DNA of 64,000 nucleotides, from contig JADWOT020000002.1 of the NCBI GenBank assembly GCA_036345935.2, forward strand, positions 20,400,355 through 20,464,354. The letters are read 5' to 3'. The notes under the pieces are model-generated. The model worked only from the letters and a program-made list of their open reading frames with translations, was not told the DNA's origin and ran no database searches. The first letter of the stretch is position 1. Each line of letters starts with the position of its first letter. A program made the position numbers and the translations under genes. The DNA comes from Taenia hydatigena (Eukaryota > Platyhelminthes > Cestoda > Cyclophyllidea > Taeniidae). Below are positions 47,820 through 57,804 of the stretch, in pieces.

Positions 47820-47888
47820 CTTTGTAGTACTTTGTTTGCTCTGACTGCCGGTTTCGGTTTTTAATCACTTAGGTGATCAACGATTGCA

Positions 47889-48345
47889 CGAGTGATTGTT
47901 TTTAAGCTTTATTTAAATCAAAACAGAGCAGTGAGTGTGAAAAATGTTGGTTCCCATTGACCGCTTTATACAATATGTCAATGCATAAACCTGCCTAGAC
48001 CCCGTTTCGCGATTTATTGTGAGTTACAGAAGTACTTATTTAGGCCGAAGAAAAGAGACGTCGATGGAGTAGTAAGGCAATGGTTAAACATCAAAAGGGT
48101 GTACGATAATTTTGTAGTCACAGTGCGCTATGATTTAAATAATGATGAACTTCTAGCCTTTGGGGTAGCTGTGAGGCTCAAAAATAAGACGACCTGTGGT
48201 AGTCAAAAAGCTTTTTATTCATGCATACGAATGGATCAGAGGTCATATTAACGCTTTTTGGAAATTGGCCTCATTCATTCGCATTATGATCCAACTTGGT
48301 GGCATGGCCTCAGGGATATGTCAGCAGTTTCTCGGCCCTCCTCTC
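47889..48345. other. Non-coding spacer between retroelements
   Basis: AT-rich sequence between the truncated 3' LTR of the TRIM and the next solo LTR. I see no gene or further element. The last five bases (CTCTC) are the left target duplication of the solo LTR. Confidence 0.5.
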
Positions 48346-48507
48346 TGTGATGCTTTGTTCGTTTGGAGTGTCGGTACCGGTCAGGGTCACAGAGGTGGCT
48401 GACTTTCGAGGCCATGCTAACAGCTCATTTCCCAGTCTGATGAATGTATATATTCTGCCTCGGTATTTTGCCCTCTTTTGCCTTCAAGGGATCCTCAGGA
48501 CGCTACA
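48346..48507 (+). mobile_element. Solo LTR with CTCTC target duplication
   Basis: This 162-bp copy of the TRIM LTR starts TGTGATGC and ends CTACA. It is flanked by the direct repeat CTCTC (48341-48345 and 48508-48512). It contains GGTCAGGGTCACAGAGGTGG, GGCCATGCTAACAGC and CTTTTGCCTTCAAGG, with an internal deletion of about 25 bp around the usual ATTGCCCTAGCTGCG block. Confidence 0.85.
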
Positions 48508-48819
48508 CTCTCAGCATTGCAATTTATAGTCTGACAACATTAATTAATTTAATTTCAAAAAGTACCTTAAGTGGTCGCAGCGGCAACAAAACCTAATTTT
48601 AACGGATAAGATCCTGAGTCCCATTCCGCGTTAAAAAACCCCGCTTAACGACTACAGAGAAGGGAAAATGATTGCGTTGTAAAACGTAATCACCTCGTCT
48701 CACTTTGCCATTACAAAATCTAGACAGATAGGGGCGGCAGGCAAGGGAAACCATTAAATCAAATAGTGATGATGGGGTCAATCGTCGCCCAACCTGCTTC
48801 AAAACTCGATAGCTAGTTG

Positions 48820-49018
48820 CTCTTTAAGTGTGCTTTGTGGGCCAGAGGCGGGAGAACAAATTCAACCTGATCGTATAGTAGCGCGGATGCATTCTGGAGG
48901 CGGACACATAGACTCTTCGACATAGTTACTCTATAACAGCCCTCGGCATATAATAAAGATGTCTAGAAGCATCCAGCCTTCTAATAGTGTTGGCGGACCT
49001 CCCCCACTTCAAAGAAGG
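48820..49018 (+). mobile_element. Extra copy of gypsy 5' leader (diverged)
   Basis: This is similar to the start of the gypsy element at 49126. It has CTTTAAGTGTGCTTTGTGGG with CCAGAGGCGGGAGAACAA, then AAAGATGTCTAGAAGCAT (leader and gag start) and finally GGCGGACCTCCCCCACTTCA (compare gag at about 49365). It therefore spans an LTR end to the gag N-terminus, in the same orientation and about 300 bp upstream of the next copy, with a deletion removing the middle of this gag start. Confidence 0.65.
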
Positions 49019-49202
49019 TTGGTTGCTTCTGGACTTCTTTATTATGGGCTGAAGGATGATATAGGGTAACTAGGTCGAAGAGTCTAAGACGAGGGCGTGT
49101 TCTTTCGCCTCTGACTTATATATATTGTAATGCTCATGTCCTTTAAATGTGCTTTGCAGGCCAGAGGCGGGGGAACAATTTGAACCTGGTAGCGAGGCGG
49201 CG

Positions 49203-49220
49203 TGGTGACTCCCAGGAGCG
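49203..49220 (+). promoter_or_regulatory. Gypsy primer-binding site (tRNA-Trp-like)
   Basis: TGGTGACTCCCAGGAGCG. The first seven bases fit the tRNA-Trp 3' end used by CsRn1-type elements. The 3' copy at 53244 reads TGGTGACCC, closer to the expected site. Confidence 0.6.
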
Positions 49221-49285
49221 TGACTTATCCCCGTCCCAAACTATCTTACAAGGCCTTGCTGAACCATCTCTCTGCCATGGTAAAT

Positions 49286-49870
49286 ATGTCGAAGCGTGTT
49301 CAGACTTCTAATAACAAGGGCGACAAGAAGAAAGAGGAGGAACCCCCTACACTGGTGGCAGCGTTGGTGGGCCTTCCCCATTTCAAGGAAGGAATGAATT
49401 TCGGGGATTGGATGAAAACCGTTAGGTTTAGCATCCACTTATACCCTCAGCGGCAGAGAATTCCGTTGATCCTACATGCTCTCCCGCAAGAGCTTTTCTC
49501 AGCAGCGATTGATGCCGATTGAGTCTCACCTGACTCCGATCATGACCAGTGCTGTGAGATACTGGCTCAACTCGTGATCGACCTGCGAGAGGAGTCGCTA
49601 GCTAGGAAGTTCTTTCTCCACGATCAAAAACCAGGCGAAAACGACGAGAAGTACGCGAAGGTCCTGCAAATCCTCGCCAAACGGGCCTTCAGAGGCTGCC
49701 CAACTAACAAGGTGAAAAGTTGGGTGGCTGTTCAATTCAAAGCCGGAGTGCGACCTCAGTCCATCGCAGCGAAGCTCCACGCCGTGAAGACCAATGATCT
49801 CAGCCAGTTGGTCGAGGCAGCGACCGGGAAGCGTCAGGAACCTCTCCAGACTTCGCCGTTCCATATGTCC
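49286..49870 (+). pseudogene. gag: Gypsy gag, interrupted
   Basis: The frame starts at ATG 49286 after the leader (an in-frame ATG also lies at 49277). It continues through a Lys-rich N-terminus and a capsid-like helical region, and is broken by TGA at 49519-49521 before resuming in the same direction from about 49574. I saw no CCHC zinc knuckle before the frame is lost near 49870. Gag would form the particle core. Confidence 0.75.
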
Positions 49871-49929
49871 AACCGCCGACCAAATTCTACACGTCCACGT
49901 CGGATTCCGTCGCGCCGTATCTCAAAAGC

Positions 49930-50411
49930 AGGTGAGCTGCGCTATTCCTTATCCTGCTTACCCTCCCATTTATGCGAGTCTCTGGCAAGCTGGAGGGACG
50001 TCCCTGCAGTTTCCTTTTGACTCAGGCGCAGCCAAGTCATTAGTGAATCCCCAAGCATTTCCAGATCTCCGCACCAAGTTTCGCACTGGTCCTCCCCCTG
50101 CAAAACTTTTCTCAGCAGAAGGGATATAGGTGAAGGTAAAGGGGAAGACGTTGCTAAAAGTGTCACTGAGGAAAGAACCGCGGAAAGTCCAATTTACTAT
50201 GCGCCCCGAGTTAGTTTGGGACGCGATACTCGGTGTTGACTTCCTTCGTAACACCAAGGCGGTCCTGAATTTCGCAGAAGTGACATTCGCGACCCAGCAG
50301 TATAAGGAAACAACCCCAGTCAGATCTTCTCCAAAAAAGGACGCAGACGAAATCTTCAGTGCTCTTTTCGAGGCTGCGGGCATTCCCATCAGCAACTTAG
50401 ATGAGCTTTAA
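49930..50411 (+). pseudogene. Gypsy aspartic protease, interrupted
   Basis: The active-site triad reads Asp-Ser-Gly (FDSGA, 50019-50030), an allowed variant of DTG. A stop (TAG, 50127-50129) follows soon after, and the remainder (ILGVDFL flap-end block near 50230) continues downstream in another segment to TAA 50411. Confidence 0.7.
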
Positions 50412-50549
50412 TCCCAGTTGACACAAATCACCGATAGTGAGAGAAAGGATCCGCGCTCATTGCTTAGCGAGTATCCGAGCATGTTCTCATGGCAAGGGGC
50501 GAAAGTCGGACGAACAAATGTCGTCAAACGTACTATTGACACCGGCGAG

Positions 50550-51160
50550 GCTAGGCCCATTTGGCAACCACCCAGACGTATACCTCCAGGACGAAGTGAA
50601 CCGTCTGGTGGAAGAGATGATCAAGGATGAAGTTATAAAACCATCCAAGTCACCATGGGCTTCCCCAATTGCACTGGTAAAGAAAAGTGACGCAACTAAG
50701 AAGGACGCCTTTCCATTAACTCATATCAACGACTCCTTGGGTGCTCTACATAGATCAAAGTGGTTCTTCACACTAGACTTAAAATCCGGATGCTGGCAAG
50801 TGGAAGTGGCGGAAAAAGATAGAGAGAAGACGGCTTTCATAGTGCCCAACGGGCTTAATGAATTCCAGACAATGCCGTTTGGACTCCGTAACGTTGCAGC
50901 CGCTTTCCAGCGCCTCATGCAGACAGCACTAATTGGGCTTTTTCCGAAACATTGCATAATCTACCTCGATGAAGTCCATGTTTTCGGTAGAGACATCCGC
51001 AAGCATAACGCCAGTCTCAAACTAGTCCTGGACCGTCTGCAGGATACAGGTTTGGCCTTGAACCCAAAGAATTGTCATTTTCTTCGTCGTTCAGTCACCT
51101 TTTGGGGCACACAGTCTCGTCAGATGGGACGGCAGTCAGTGAAGATCGTACAAAACAAGT
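50550..51160 (+). pseudogene. Gypsy reverse transcriptase, damaged
   Basis: The frame opens after a frame change near 50580. It carries the finger motif SPWASPIALVKK, TLDLKSGCWQVEV, the MPFGLRN block with AAAFQRLM, and the catalytic box as YLDE (50962-50973) instead of YLDD. Loss of the second box Asp is expected to abolish polymerase activity. The 3' end (NPKNCHFLRR) leads into another frame shift. Confidence 0.82.
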
Positions 51161-51379
51161 AAGAACCTGGCCAACACCAACTAGACGGAACTCCACAGTT
51201 TCCTCGGCTTGGCAAACTACTGTAGGCATTTCGTTAAAGGTTTCGCCAAGATTGCCAGTCCCCTATACTAGCTAACTGAGAGGCAGGCGAAAAAGAATGT
51301 AAAGTGGGAGAACGAACATCATGAAGCCTTCAAAGAACTAAAGCGAACGCTCTGCTCCGCTCCGATTCTGGCCTTACCA

Positions 51380-51690
51380 AACTTCGAGAACGACGCACCT
51401 CCTTTGTACTAGACACGGACGCCAGTGACGTGGCCGTGGGCGGTGTACTTTCACAAAGAGACAAAGAAGGCAGGGAACACGTCATCGCCTACGCTAGTGC
51501 CAGACTAGCGCCATCCACACAGCGGTGCGACACTTCAAGCACTACCTGATAGCGAGACAGTTCATAGTGAGAACAGACCATCAGGCGCTGATCTGGTTGA
51601 AAACAATGAAGGAGATGGACCGTTCGGTTGCACGCTGGTACGAGGAACTGCAACAGAAAAAAAAAATCGCATAGCAACGCGGATGCATTA
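51380..51690 (+). pseudogene. Gypsy RNase H remnant
   Basis: TDASDVAVGGVLSQ (near 51416) and IAYASARL (51486) are the usual first RNase H blocks. Then the frame breaks, but FIVRTDHQALIWL (about 51560) continues in a neighbouring frame. A poly-A run near 51656 marks another indel. Confidence 0.7.
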
Positions 51691-51989
51691 TCCCGCAGAC
51701 CTCTCTCAGCGAAAAGGCATAGTGGTGTAGTGGAAACCACTATTTGTAAGCGAGCCGACTAAACATCAGTGGAGTAACACACAAAGTACAGAACCCGGAC
51801 ACGTCCCTGGTATACGACAGGTTTCTGGCATCCTCGTCCAAGCCCACTGCGGAAGAGATGAAATCATCCAGCAAGGCAGCCAAGCAGATATGGCAGCAAT
51901 GGTCCAAACTCTCCCTGGAAGATGAAGTCTTGTGGTACCAAGAAGACGTCACGTCTGCCAAGCGTCTGGTTGTTCCAGGCTCCCTGATA

Positions 51990-53120
51990 CAAACAGCTCT
52001 TCAAGAGTTGCACGAACAATTGAGCCACGTAGGAGAGAGAAAGATGGTGGAGGCCTCGATGAAACGATAGTGGTGGCCCTCTTTCTTCCCAGACGTGCAC
52101 GACTTCTGCCAAACCTGCATTACTTGCAGCAGTTTTAAGAACCCTCATTCCACAGCAGTTGCACTCCTGCAGTCTGTGCCTACAGGATTTCCTGGCGAAC
52201 GAGTGGATATAGACACCATGGGTCCTCTACCTCTTACTAAGAGAGAAAACCGATATATCCTAGTTATGGTTGACTACTTCACGAAAGTGGCCGAAGCAGA
52301 ACCCATTAAGTCGCAAGATACCGAGACAGTCGAGTCAACCCTTTTCAATCATTGGATCTGTCAGCACGGAGTGTCTGAATCAGTCCATAGCGATCAAGGT
52401 CCCAATTTCGGAAGCCGACTCTTTGCTGAACTATGCAGGTCCCTTGGAATCGCAAAGACGCGCACGACACCTGGACACCCTCAGGGCAACGGACAAGTAG
52501 AAAGAACTAACTGGACCCTGATAGGGCTACTAAAGGCTTTTATGAGGGTGGCACGACCAGAAGATTGGGTTTTAAACCTTGGACGCGCTCTTCTTGCCTA
52601 TAGGACTACGGTCTATGCATCATCCGGTGTCCCTCCGTTCAAGATGCTCACAGACCGCGAAATGAGAGTTCCCTCCAATGTATTCCTACCGAGTAAGGAT
52701 GTGGCTACTGACAACGCACCGGAGTACGTACTACGTCTAAAAGGAAGGATATGAAAGACGTTTAATCTTGCCCGTCGACACCTGCAAAGGTCTCATACCA
52801 GACAAAAGAAATACTGCGACAAGCACAGTCGACTCACCGTCTACCAAGAAGGAGATCTCGTCCAAATATATCGGCCGACTCCTCCCACTGGGAAACAACG
52901 CAAATTTTACCACCCTTGGAGTAAAGACCCCTTCCGCGTAGTAATAGTCCTGTCACCCAGGAACTACCTCGTTCGGAATGCTGAACTCCGTACCCAGCCA
53001 ATAACCGTCCATCACAGTAAGACCCGACCTTACAGAGGTGCTCCGCCGGTCGGTTACGAGGACGAAACCTGCGTAATCATAGAAGAAAGAAAACCACCCG
53101 ATGGTTTAAGTAAAGCGAAT
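51990..53120 (+). pseudogene. Gypsy integrase, largely open
   Basis: The HHCC zinc-binding part lies at about 52005-52135 (HEQLSHVGERKM ... FCQTCITC), broken by a TAG at 52068-52070. The core from 52095 to 52754 is open for 219 codons with all three catalytic residues: Asp in GERVDIDTMGPL, Asp in VHSDQGPNF and Glu in GNGQVERTN, with exactly 35 residues between the last two. A C-terminal GPY/F-like module (FYHPWSKDPFRVV) follows in another frame near 52900. The integrase core is the best-preserved part of this element. Confidence 0.85.
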
Positions 53121-53166
53121 CAATTGGAGTAGCACCGGGGACGGCGCTCAAAAGACGAGGAGGCTG

Positions 53167-53381
53167 TGTTAAACTTATGTTCTTTAAATGTGCTTTGTAG
53201 GCCAGAGGCGGGGTGACAATTTGAACTTGGCAGCGGAGCTGCGTGGTGACCCTCAGGAGCGTGACTTATCCCTGTCCTAAACTCTCTCATAAGACCTCGC
53301 TGTACCCTCTCCCATAATAAATATGTCGAAGCGTTTTCACACTTCTAATAAGAAGGGCGGTAAGAAGGAAGAGGAGGAACC
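53167..53381 (+). repeat. Gypsy 3' terminal repeat extending into gag
   Basis: This starts TGTTAAACTTATG right after the purine-rich tract. It matches 49126-49355 through the LTR (AAATGTGCTTTGTAGGCCAG), primer-binding site (TGGTGACCC at 53244), leader and gag start (ATG at 53323). Similarity ends after GAGGAACC at 53381. A true 3' LTR would not carry a primer-binding site and gag sequence. Confidence 0.8.
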
Positions 53382-53626
53382 TTTTATATGTGTGGTGACT
53401 CTACTCAAGTAACTTTTTCAAATTAAACTGCCGAGTCTCCTTTTCGTAGCGCGCAAGTAAGTGATTCAACGGGATTCACATAAGAGCTTAATAAACAAAA
53501 GTGATTACAATGTTTGGTAAGCTATCACAAATTGTAAAAACATAGTCGAATGGCTGTGCAATTAACCATATGAACTTAAAAAAGGCAACAATTCTAGAAA
53601 AAAACAGGAGAGAAAGCCATTGCCAT

Positions 53627-53818
53627 TGTAGTACTCTGTTTGTTAGAAGTGCTGATTTCTGTCAAGGTCACAGGGGTGGCCGTATTGCTCTAGCTGCGTG
53701 GGCTGGCCTCCGGGCCATGCCAGTAGCCTTTTTCCCTCTGTCCTTTGAATATATATATATATATTCTACCCTAGCATTCCGCCTTCTTTTACCTTCAAGG
53801 GAGCTTCGGGACGCTACA
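53627..53818 (+). mobile_element. TRIM-family solo LTR, complete
   Basis: This 192-bp copy has termini TGTAG and CTACA, GATTTCTGTCAAGGTCACAG, GTATTGCTCTAGCTGCGTGG, GGGCCATGCCAGTAGCC, an (AT)n core and TCGGGACGCTACA. It is flanked by CCAT on both sides (53623-53626 and 53819-53822), probably a target duplication reduced to 4 readable bases. It is the best-preserved LTR of the family here. Confidence 0.85.
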
Positions 53819-56800
53819 CCATCATAAAAGTTACATTAAACCTTTAGAAATGATATTTCTCTTGAGTGTCGATGTAATTTGGTGCAAATAAGATTTAAAA
53901 TATCAGAAAAGATGTTCCATCGACATGTTTCCATGGCAAATGTAGCCTTCTGACTAACAGTTGGAAAATGTGCACTTCAAACGTTCAACTATGCAGTCAT
54001 TTTATGATTTGTCACGCCTTTGTCGAATTAAATTAGACCATAGGTATCCCTTTTAAACTACTGCTATCCGCGGACAAGATAATCCGTGTTTGCAGCGGGA
54101 CGATCAAGTGAGGTATGCTTTCATCCGTTTGTGCATGAACATCTAATAGGTCGACTATTTTTGTGGTTAATAACTTCGTATCAATAACGTCTCATCAAGT
54201 AATCTACTCAGAAAACAGGAGTTCTATTGACCAGGCATGTTTTATTCGTACAATCTGGCTTCCGCTGTTGTGCCATTCAAATTTTGCGTTTGAAATTGTC
54301 AAATAGATGCTGTAATGAGGGTTTGCTCTCAAAAAAAGTTTATAAGAATACATTCTGCGTCATCCTTATGTGCGATGACTGGAGGATCCTCTGGAAATGG
54401 TAGCGTAGTGTGGAGGCCTGTGTTTTCCTGTTTTCGGCTAACAAATGTACATCATGTAGCGTACTTCTGCCACATTCGGAAATCATTTTGCTTTCGACTT
54501 TGATATATGGGTTTTCTAGTTTAGGCGCTTATTGCCTTTGACTCCTAACTAACGAATAGCATGTGCTAAAACATGGTTCATCGTTTTGTCGTTGTGTTTG
54601 CTACGACTGTATATTTCCTGGTTTTTTGCATCAAGGCTCCTACAATCACTCTGCAATTCAAATACGACTGTAATGCAGACGTTTTTAAAGATTTAGAGGC
54701 AATATGCGGTTGGGTGAGCTTTTTAAAAGCCATTGGTATCGAGGGTCGTAATGAAAATCGCCCCCTTTTCCCAGAAGGGGAATACATTACGATTATCTTA
54801 GTGCGCTTTGTGTAAAACAATTAATATTTCACCGTATTTGACTAATTGGGCTTTCATAGTACGGTTGCACAAAGGCAGCTGGCGTATGCGCCTGATAAAC
54901 ATCAATCCCACATATTTAAAAGTACTGCGGATGCAAAATAATTACTGCAGAAAATTTGTGCGTTACAACTTATATGATTTTTCCTATTATGTGTTCCTTA
55001 ATAGGCGTTATTTGTCGCCTCTTATGTATGTACCGCCTGCCTTCAGCACTGCTTATTCATAGCTTATGTATTGAGGCACGCGAGGTGTTCCAACATTTTA
55101 GTGCGTCTCATATGATTCACGCTTTTAATCTGCTTCACGTGTCGGAACTATTGATCTGATGCTCTTCACCTTGTTTCGCTGTGACTATTCGCAACTGTTT
55201 TTCTGCCACGAAGAGCCACCATCAGGTCATTAGGGCCAAATTACGAGGAAGTGTGGTGAATCGTGCTCGGAGCTGGAGGGAAACTATTTCTCCATTCGCT
55301 TTATGGTACAACACTCACCCTGCTTATCAGCATTAATAAGCGGCACTTTCATCGGCTGTTGAAATGGCAGCCCCATCTACCAAAAGTTATCATGGATAAT
55401 TTTATAGAGGCTGTATGGCACTGATTTGACGCGATAATAGTCTTATTATTATTTTAGCCTCTGATTTGACAAAAATTGAAATTGTTTTACTCCATACGTA
55501 TCAATTCAGGAATCTCACAAAACACTGTAGTGGATGCGCTTTGACACTATTAGCTGAAAGTAAACGTTTTTCTCAAGTTTTGTTGCGGTGCTTAATCCTG
55601 TTCAAAATATCGTGATTCAATGCCAGTTTTCATATTTGACGTACGCCAACCCAATAGTATACTATTTCTGCTAAGTGGAGTTTTCTACCGAGCGTTAAAT
55701 TTTGATTAATAAAACTAAATTCGTATTGCCATATCCATTTCGGTTACGGGGTGAGCTAGATTCCCGTCTGCTCACTGTCACTGATTTCGGACCTCTTTTT
55801 TCATATCACTCAAATCAACACTGAGTGCTTCTAGCTCTTCCTTACCGCCCTTCAGTGAGGCAATATTCTGTGGCAGTTTACCCAAACGCTAGGAAGATGT
55901 AAATGCACTTTGCTGTCCTCTTGATGCTCTATTCACATTTTGACTTCACTTGTCGCCGGCTTGACTGGCGCTTTTCCCGTTGTTGTGCTGCAGTGGGTAG
56001 ATTGCCTGGAGGAATTGCACTTCGGCCATGCAAGGTGTCAGCAGAGAAGGACGTCGGTGTGGAGGTGTACAGTCACTTGTTTGCGAGGATTGAACTGCCT
56101 CAACTCCGTCGTATGGAGACACTAAGAATGTGCTCGACTCGCTCCACCCACATTTGTGTTCACACGATTTCATTACCGCGAGTTAGTAGTATCATTTGTG
56201 AGGGTGGATGTAGTGTGACGAGTGGATTGCACAGTGGTCGCGAGAATCCTTATTTGCATAGTCCGTTAGCCTAGCCATGGTGCGGTGCATTTGCATAAGA
56301 TCGTTTTGAACGTTTAAACGTCTTATTTGGTCTGTGCACTATTGCACCTTCTGAGGGAGGAAACTGACGAATCGCATTCCCATCGTGGCGTTGCGTTGCA
56401 ATGTCTTTCTCGTCATTGCACTGCAGGTAATTACTGCATACGACCGTGAGTACGATGGAGGCGTTTGGCTTGGTTGTGGGATTCGCAAATGTGACGGTGC
56501 ACAATTGGAGTGCGCGAGGTTCACTCCCAATGCCATGTGGCCGTGGTAGTGATGGTGGGAGAACAGACCTGGCGTTTATGTGTAAAAGTAGTCGTGTTTG
56601 TGTGAGGTGGTCTTTGGGGCATTGTGCATTTGGAAGTGGGTGGAACGCGGCATGTGTCTGGTGGTGGTGTCAGTTTTGTCGTTAGTGTGGCGTCCAAACG
56701 ATAGCATCAGCAGAGGCGATTGACAAGCACTGCTTGCGAGGAACTGTGGGAGCTCTCCACCCCACACTGATGGTGGCGTTGGGGCATTTTGGATGTGGTT

Positions 56801-57799
56801 AGCATCCAACAGGGGAGGATTGTGTGCAAACTTAGAGCTGTGGAGTGAGTGAGGTTCTTTCGACGCCATTTGCCAAGTGGAATGTCCCAGTAATCCTTTT
56901 CTGATGGCTTTGCCAATTAATTTGATTGCAACCAGTATTGCACTGGTGGCGGACATGACTGCTGGTAGTTGAAACGCTCAGCTGATGCATGCCTTGTGTG
57001 TGTGTGAGTGAGTGGTGAGGAGGACGCCTGCATCGGTTGCCTGCAGCCATTTGAGAGCAAGTGATGAGCAAACGAGACAAAAGTCGTCCCATCTGTGACG
57101 GTGTGTTGTCGCGCTGTCTAGTACAGGTGTGGCGAGACGTGCGGTTTAGCACAGACGGCGGAGGAATATCAACCATCTCGTCGCTTCAGCCATATGCCAC
57201 GTGGAATTCAGGACGGTATCCTTAACTGTCATTGTGATCTACATGCCGAAGATCGCTTATTTCTACTACGACTATTTCTGCTGTGACGATTCATCGAAAA
57301 GACGTTCCTCAGGTTTTGTCATATTTTGTGTTCATTCGGCAATCAAATTATTTTCGAACCAATCCTCGGATGCCACTGGTGAGGTCAGCAGTTTGAGACT
57401 GTAGTGTGAGCGCTAAAGGCGATTGTCAATCCTCGGATTGACAACTTGGGAAGGAGTTGCTAGTATTGGTCTTGTGTGCATTGGAAGGCCTATTATTGTC
57501 GCTTCTTGGAAAGCTTGCACTACTCATGGCATGTGCTTGTCCTCGTGTTCGTGTTGCCACCAACATTTGATCGTCCATATCTTATAATTGTTCTCTTTAA
57601 TGCTATCTATGGGTGCTATAAAAATGCGCTTTCATAATGCGAAGAATCGTTCGAGTTGTACTTCTAGGAAAGTAATTTTTTTACTGTGTTTTTTTCCCGG
57701 TTAAATCACTCTGTCAATTCCTCCTGAAGTTCTTTTGGAGTTTTTTTACCAAGTACATTAGACAGGGACGCTTTCATCTTATTTAACATTGTCTTGCAG
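53819..57799. other. Long interval without a recognised gene
   Basis: About 4 kb. The first part (53.8-55.7 kb) is AT-rich with scattered short frames and no motifs. The second part (55.9-57.2 kb) is unusually rich in GTG/TGG-type sequence, with long but overlapping open frames on both strands (for example 55903-56274 plus and 56956-56576 minus) that lack protein-like composition. The 5' UTR exon and promoter of the PDZ gene probably lie near the right end, since its first coding exon follows an acceptor at 57799. Confidence 0.5.
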
Positions 57800-57804
57800 A
57801 TTTA

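Larger units (their letters stand above)
47149..47888 (+). mobile_element. TRIM element, nearly complete
   Basis: This is a terminal-repeat retrotransposon in miniature. The parts are visible in order: a 5' LTR of 184 bp (47149-47332, starts TGTAATAC, ends CTACA); a primer-binding site one base later (TGGTGGCAGCGGAAAGC, 47334-47350); an internal region of about 490 bp with no coding capacity; a polypurine tract (AGAAAGAAGAGAGGGG, 47804-47819); and a 3' LTR starting TGTAGTACTTTG at 47823 but broken off after about 65 bp. The 3' LTR start aligns with the 5' LTR start through GTTTCGGT...CACTTAGGTG. Such elements depend on proteins from autonomous LTR retrotransposons. Comparable TRIMs are known from taeniid tapeworms; identity with that family is inferred, not checked. 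Confidence 0.85.
49126..53381 (+). mobile_element. CsRn1-like Ty3/gypsy retrotransposon, broken
   Basis: This is an LTR retrotransposon with leader, gag, protease, reverse transcriptase, RNase H and integrase in Ty3/gypsy order. The primer-binding site begins TGGTGACTCCC (49203), resembling the tRNA-Trp type site (TGGTGACCC) known from the CsRn1 group of flatworm and insect elements. A polypurine-rich AAAAGACGAGGAGG (53150-53163) precedes the 3' repeat. Several stops and frame changes interrupt gag and pol, and the RT catalytic box is altered, so the copy is not autonomous. The terminal direct repeats (49126 onward and 53167 onward) extend past the primer-binding site into gag. Confidence 0.88.

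Noticed and set aside
55903..56274. 123-codon plus-strand frame
   Set aside because: It is Cys/Arg-rich with no conserved motif and lies in a GT-rich tract where open frames occur on both strands.
56576..56956. 126-codon minus-strand frame
   Set aside because: It is His/Ser/Thr-rich and a low-complexity product of GTG/TGG-rich DNA. No acceptor, donor or homology was seen.
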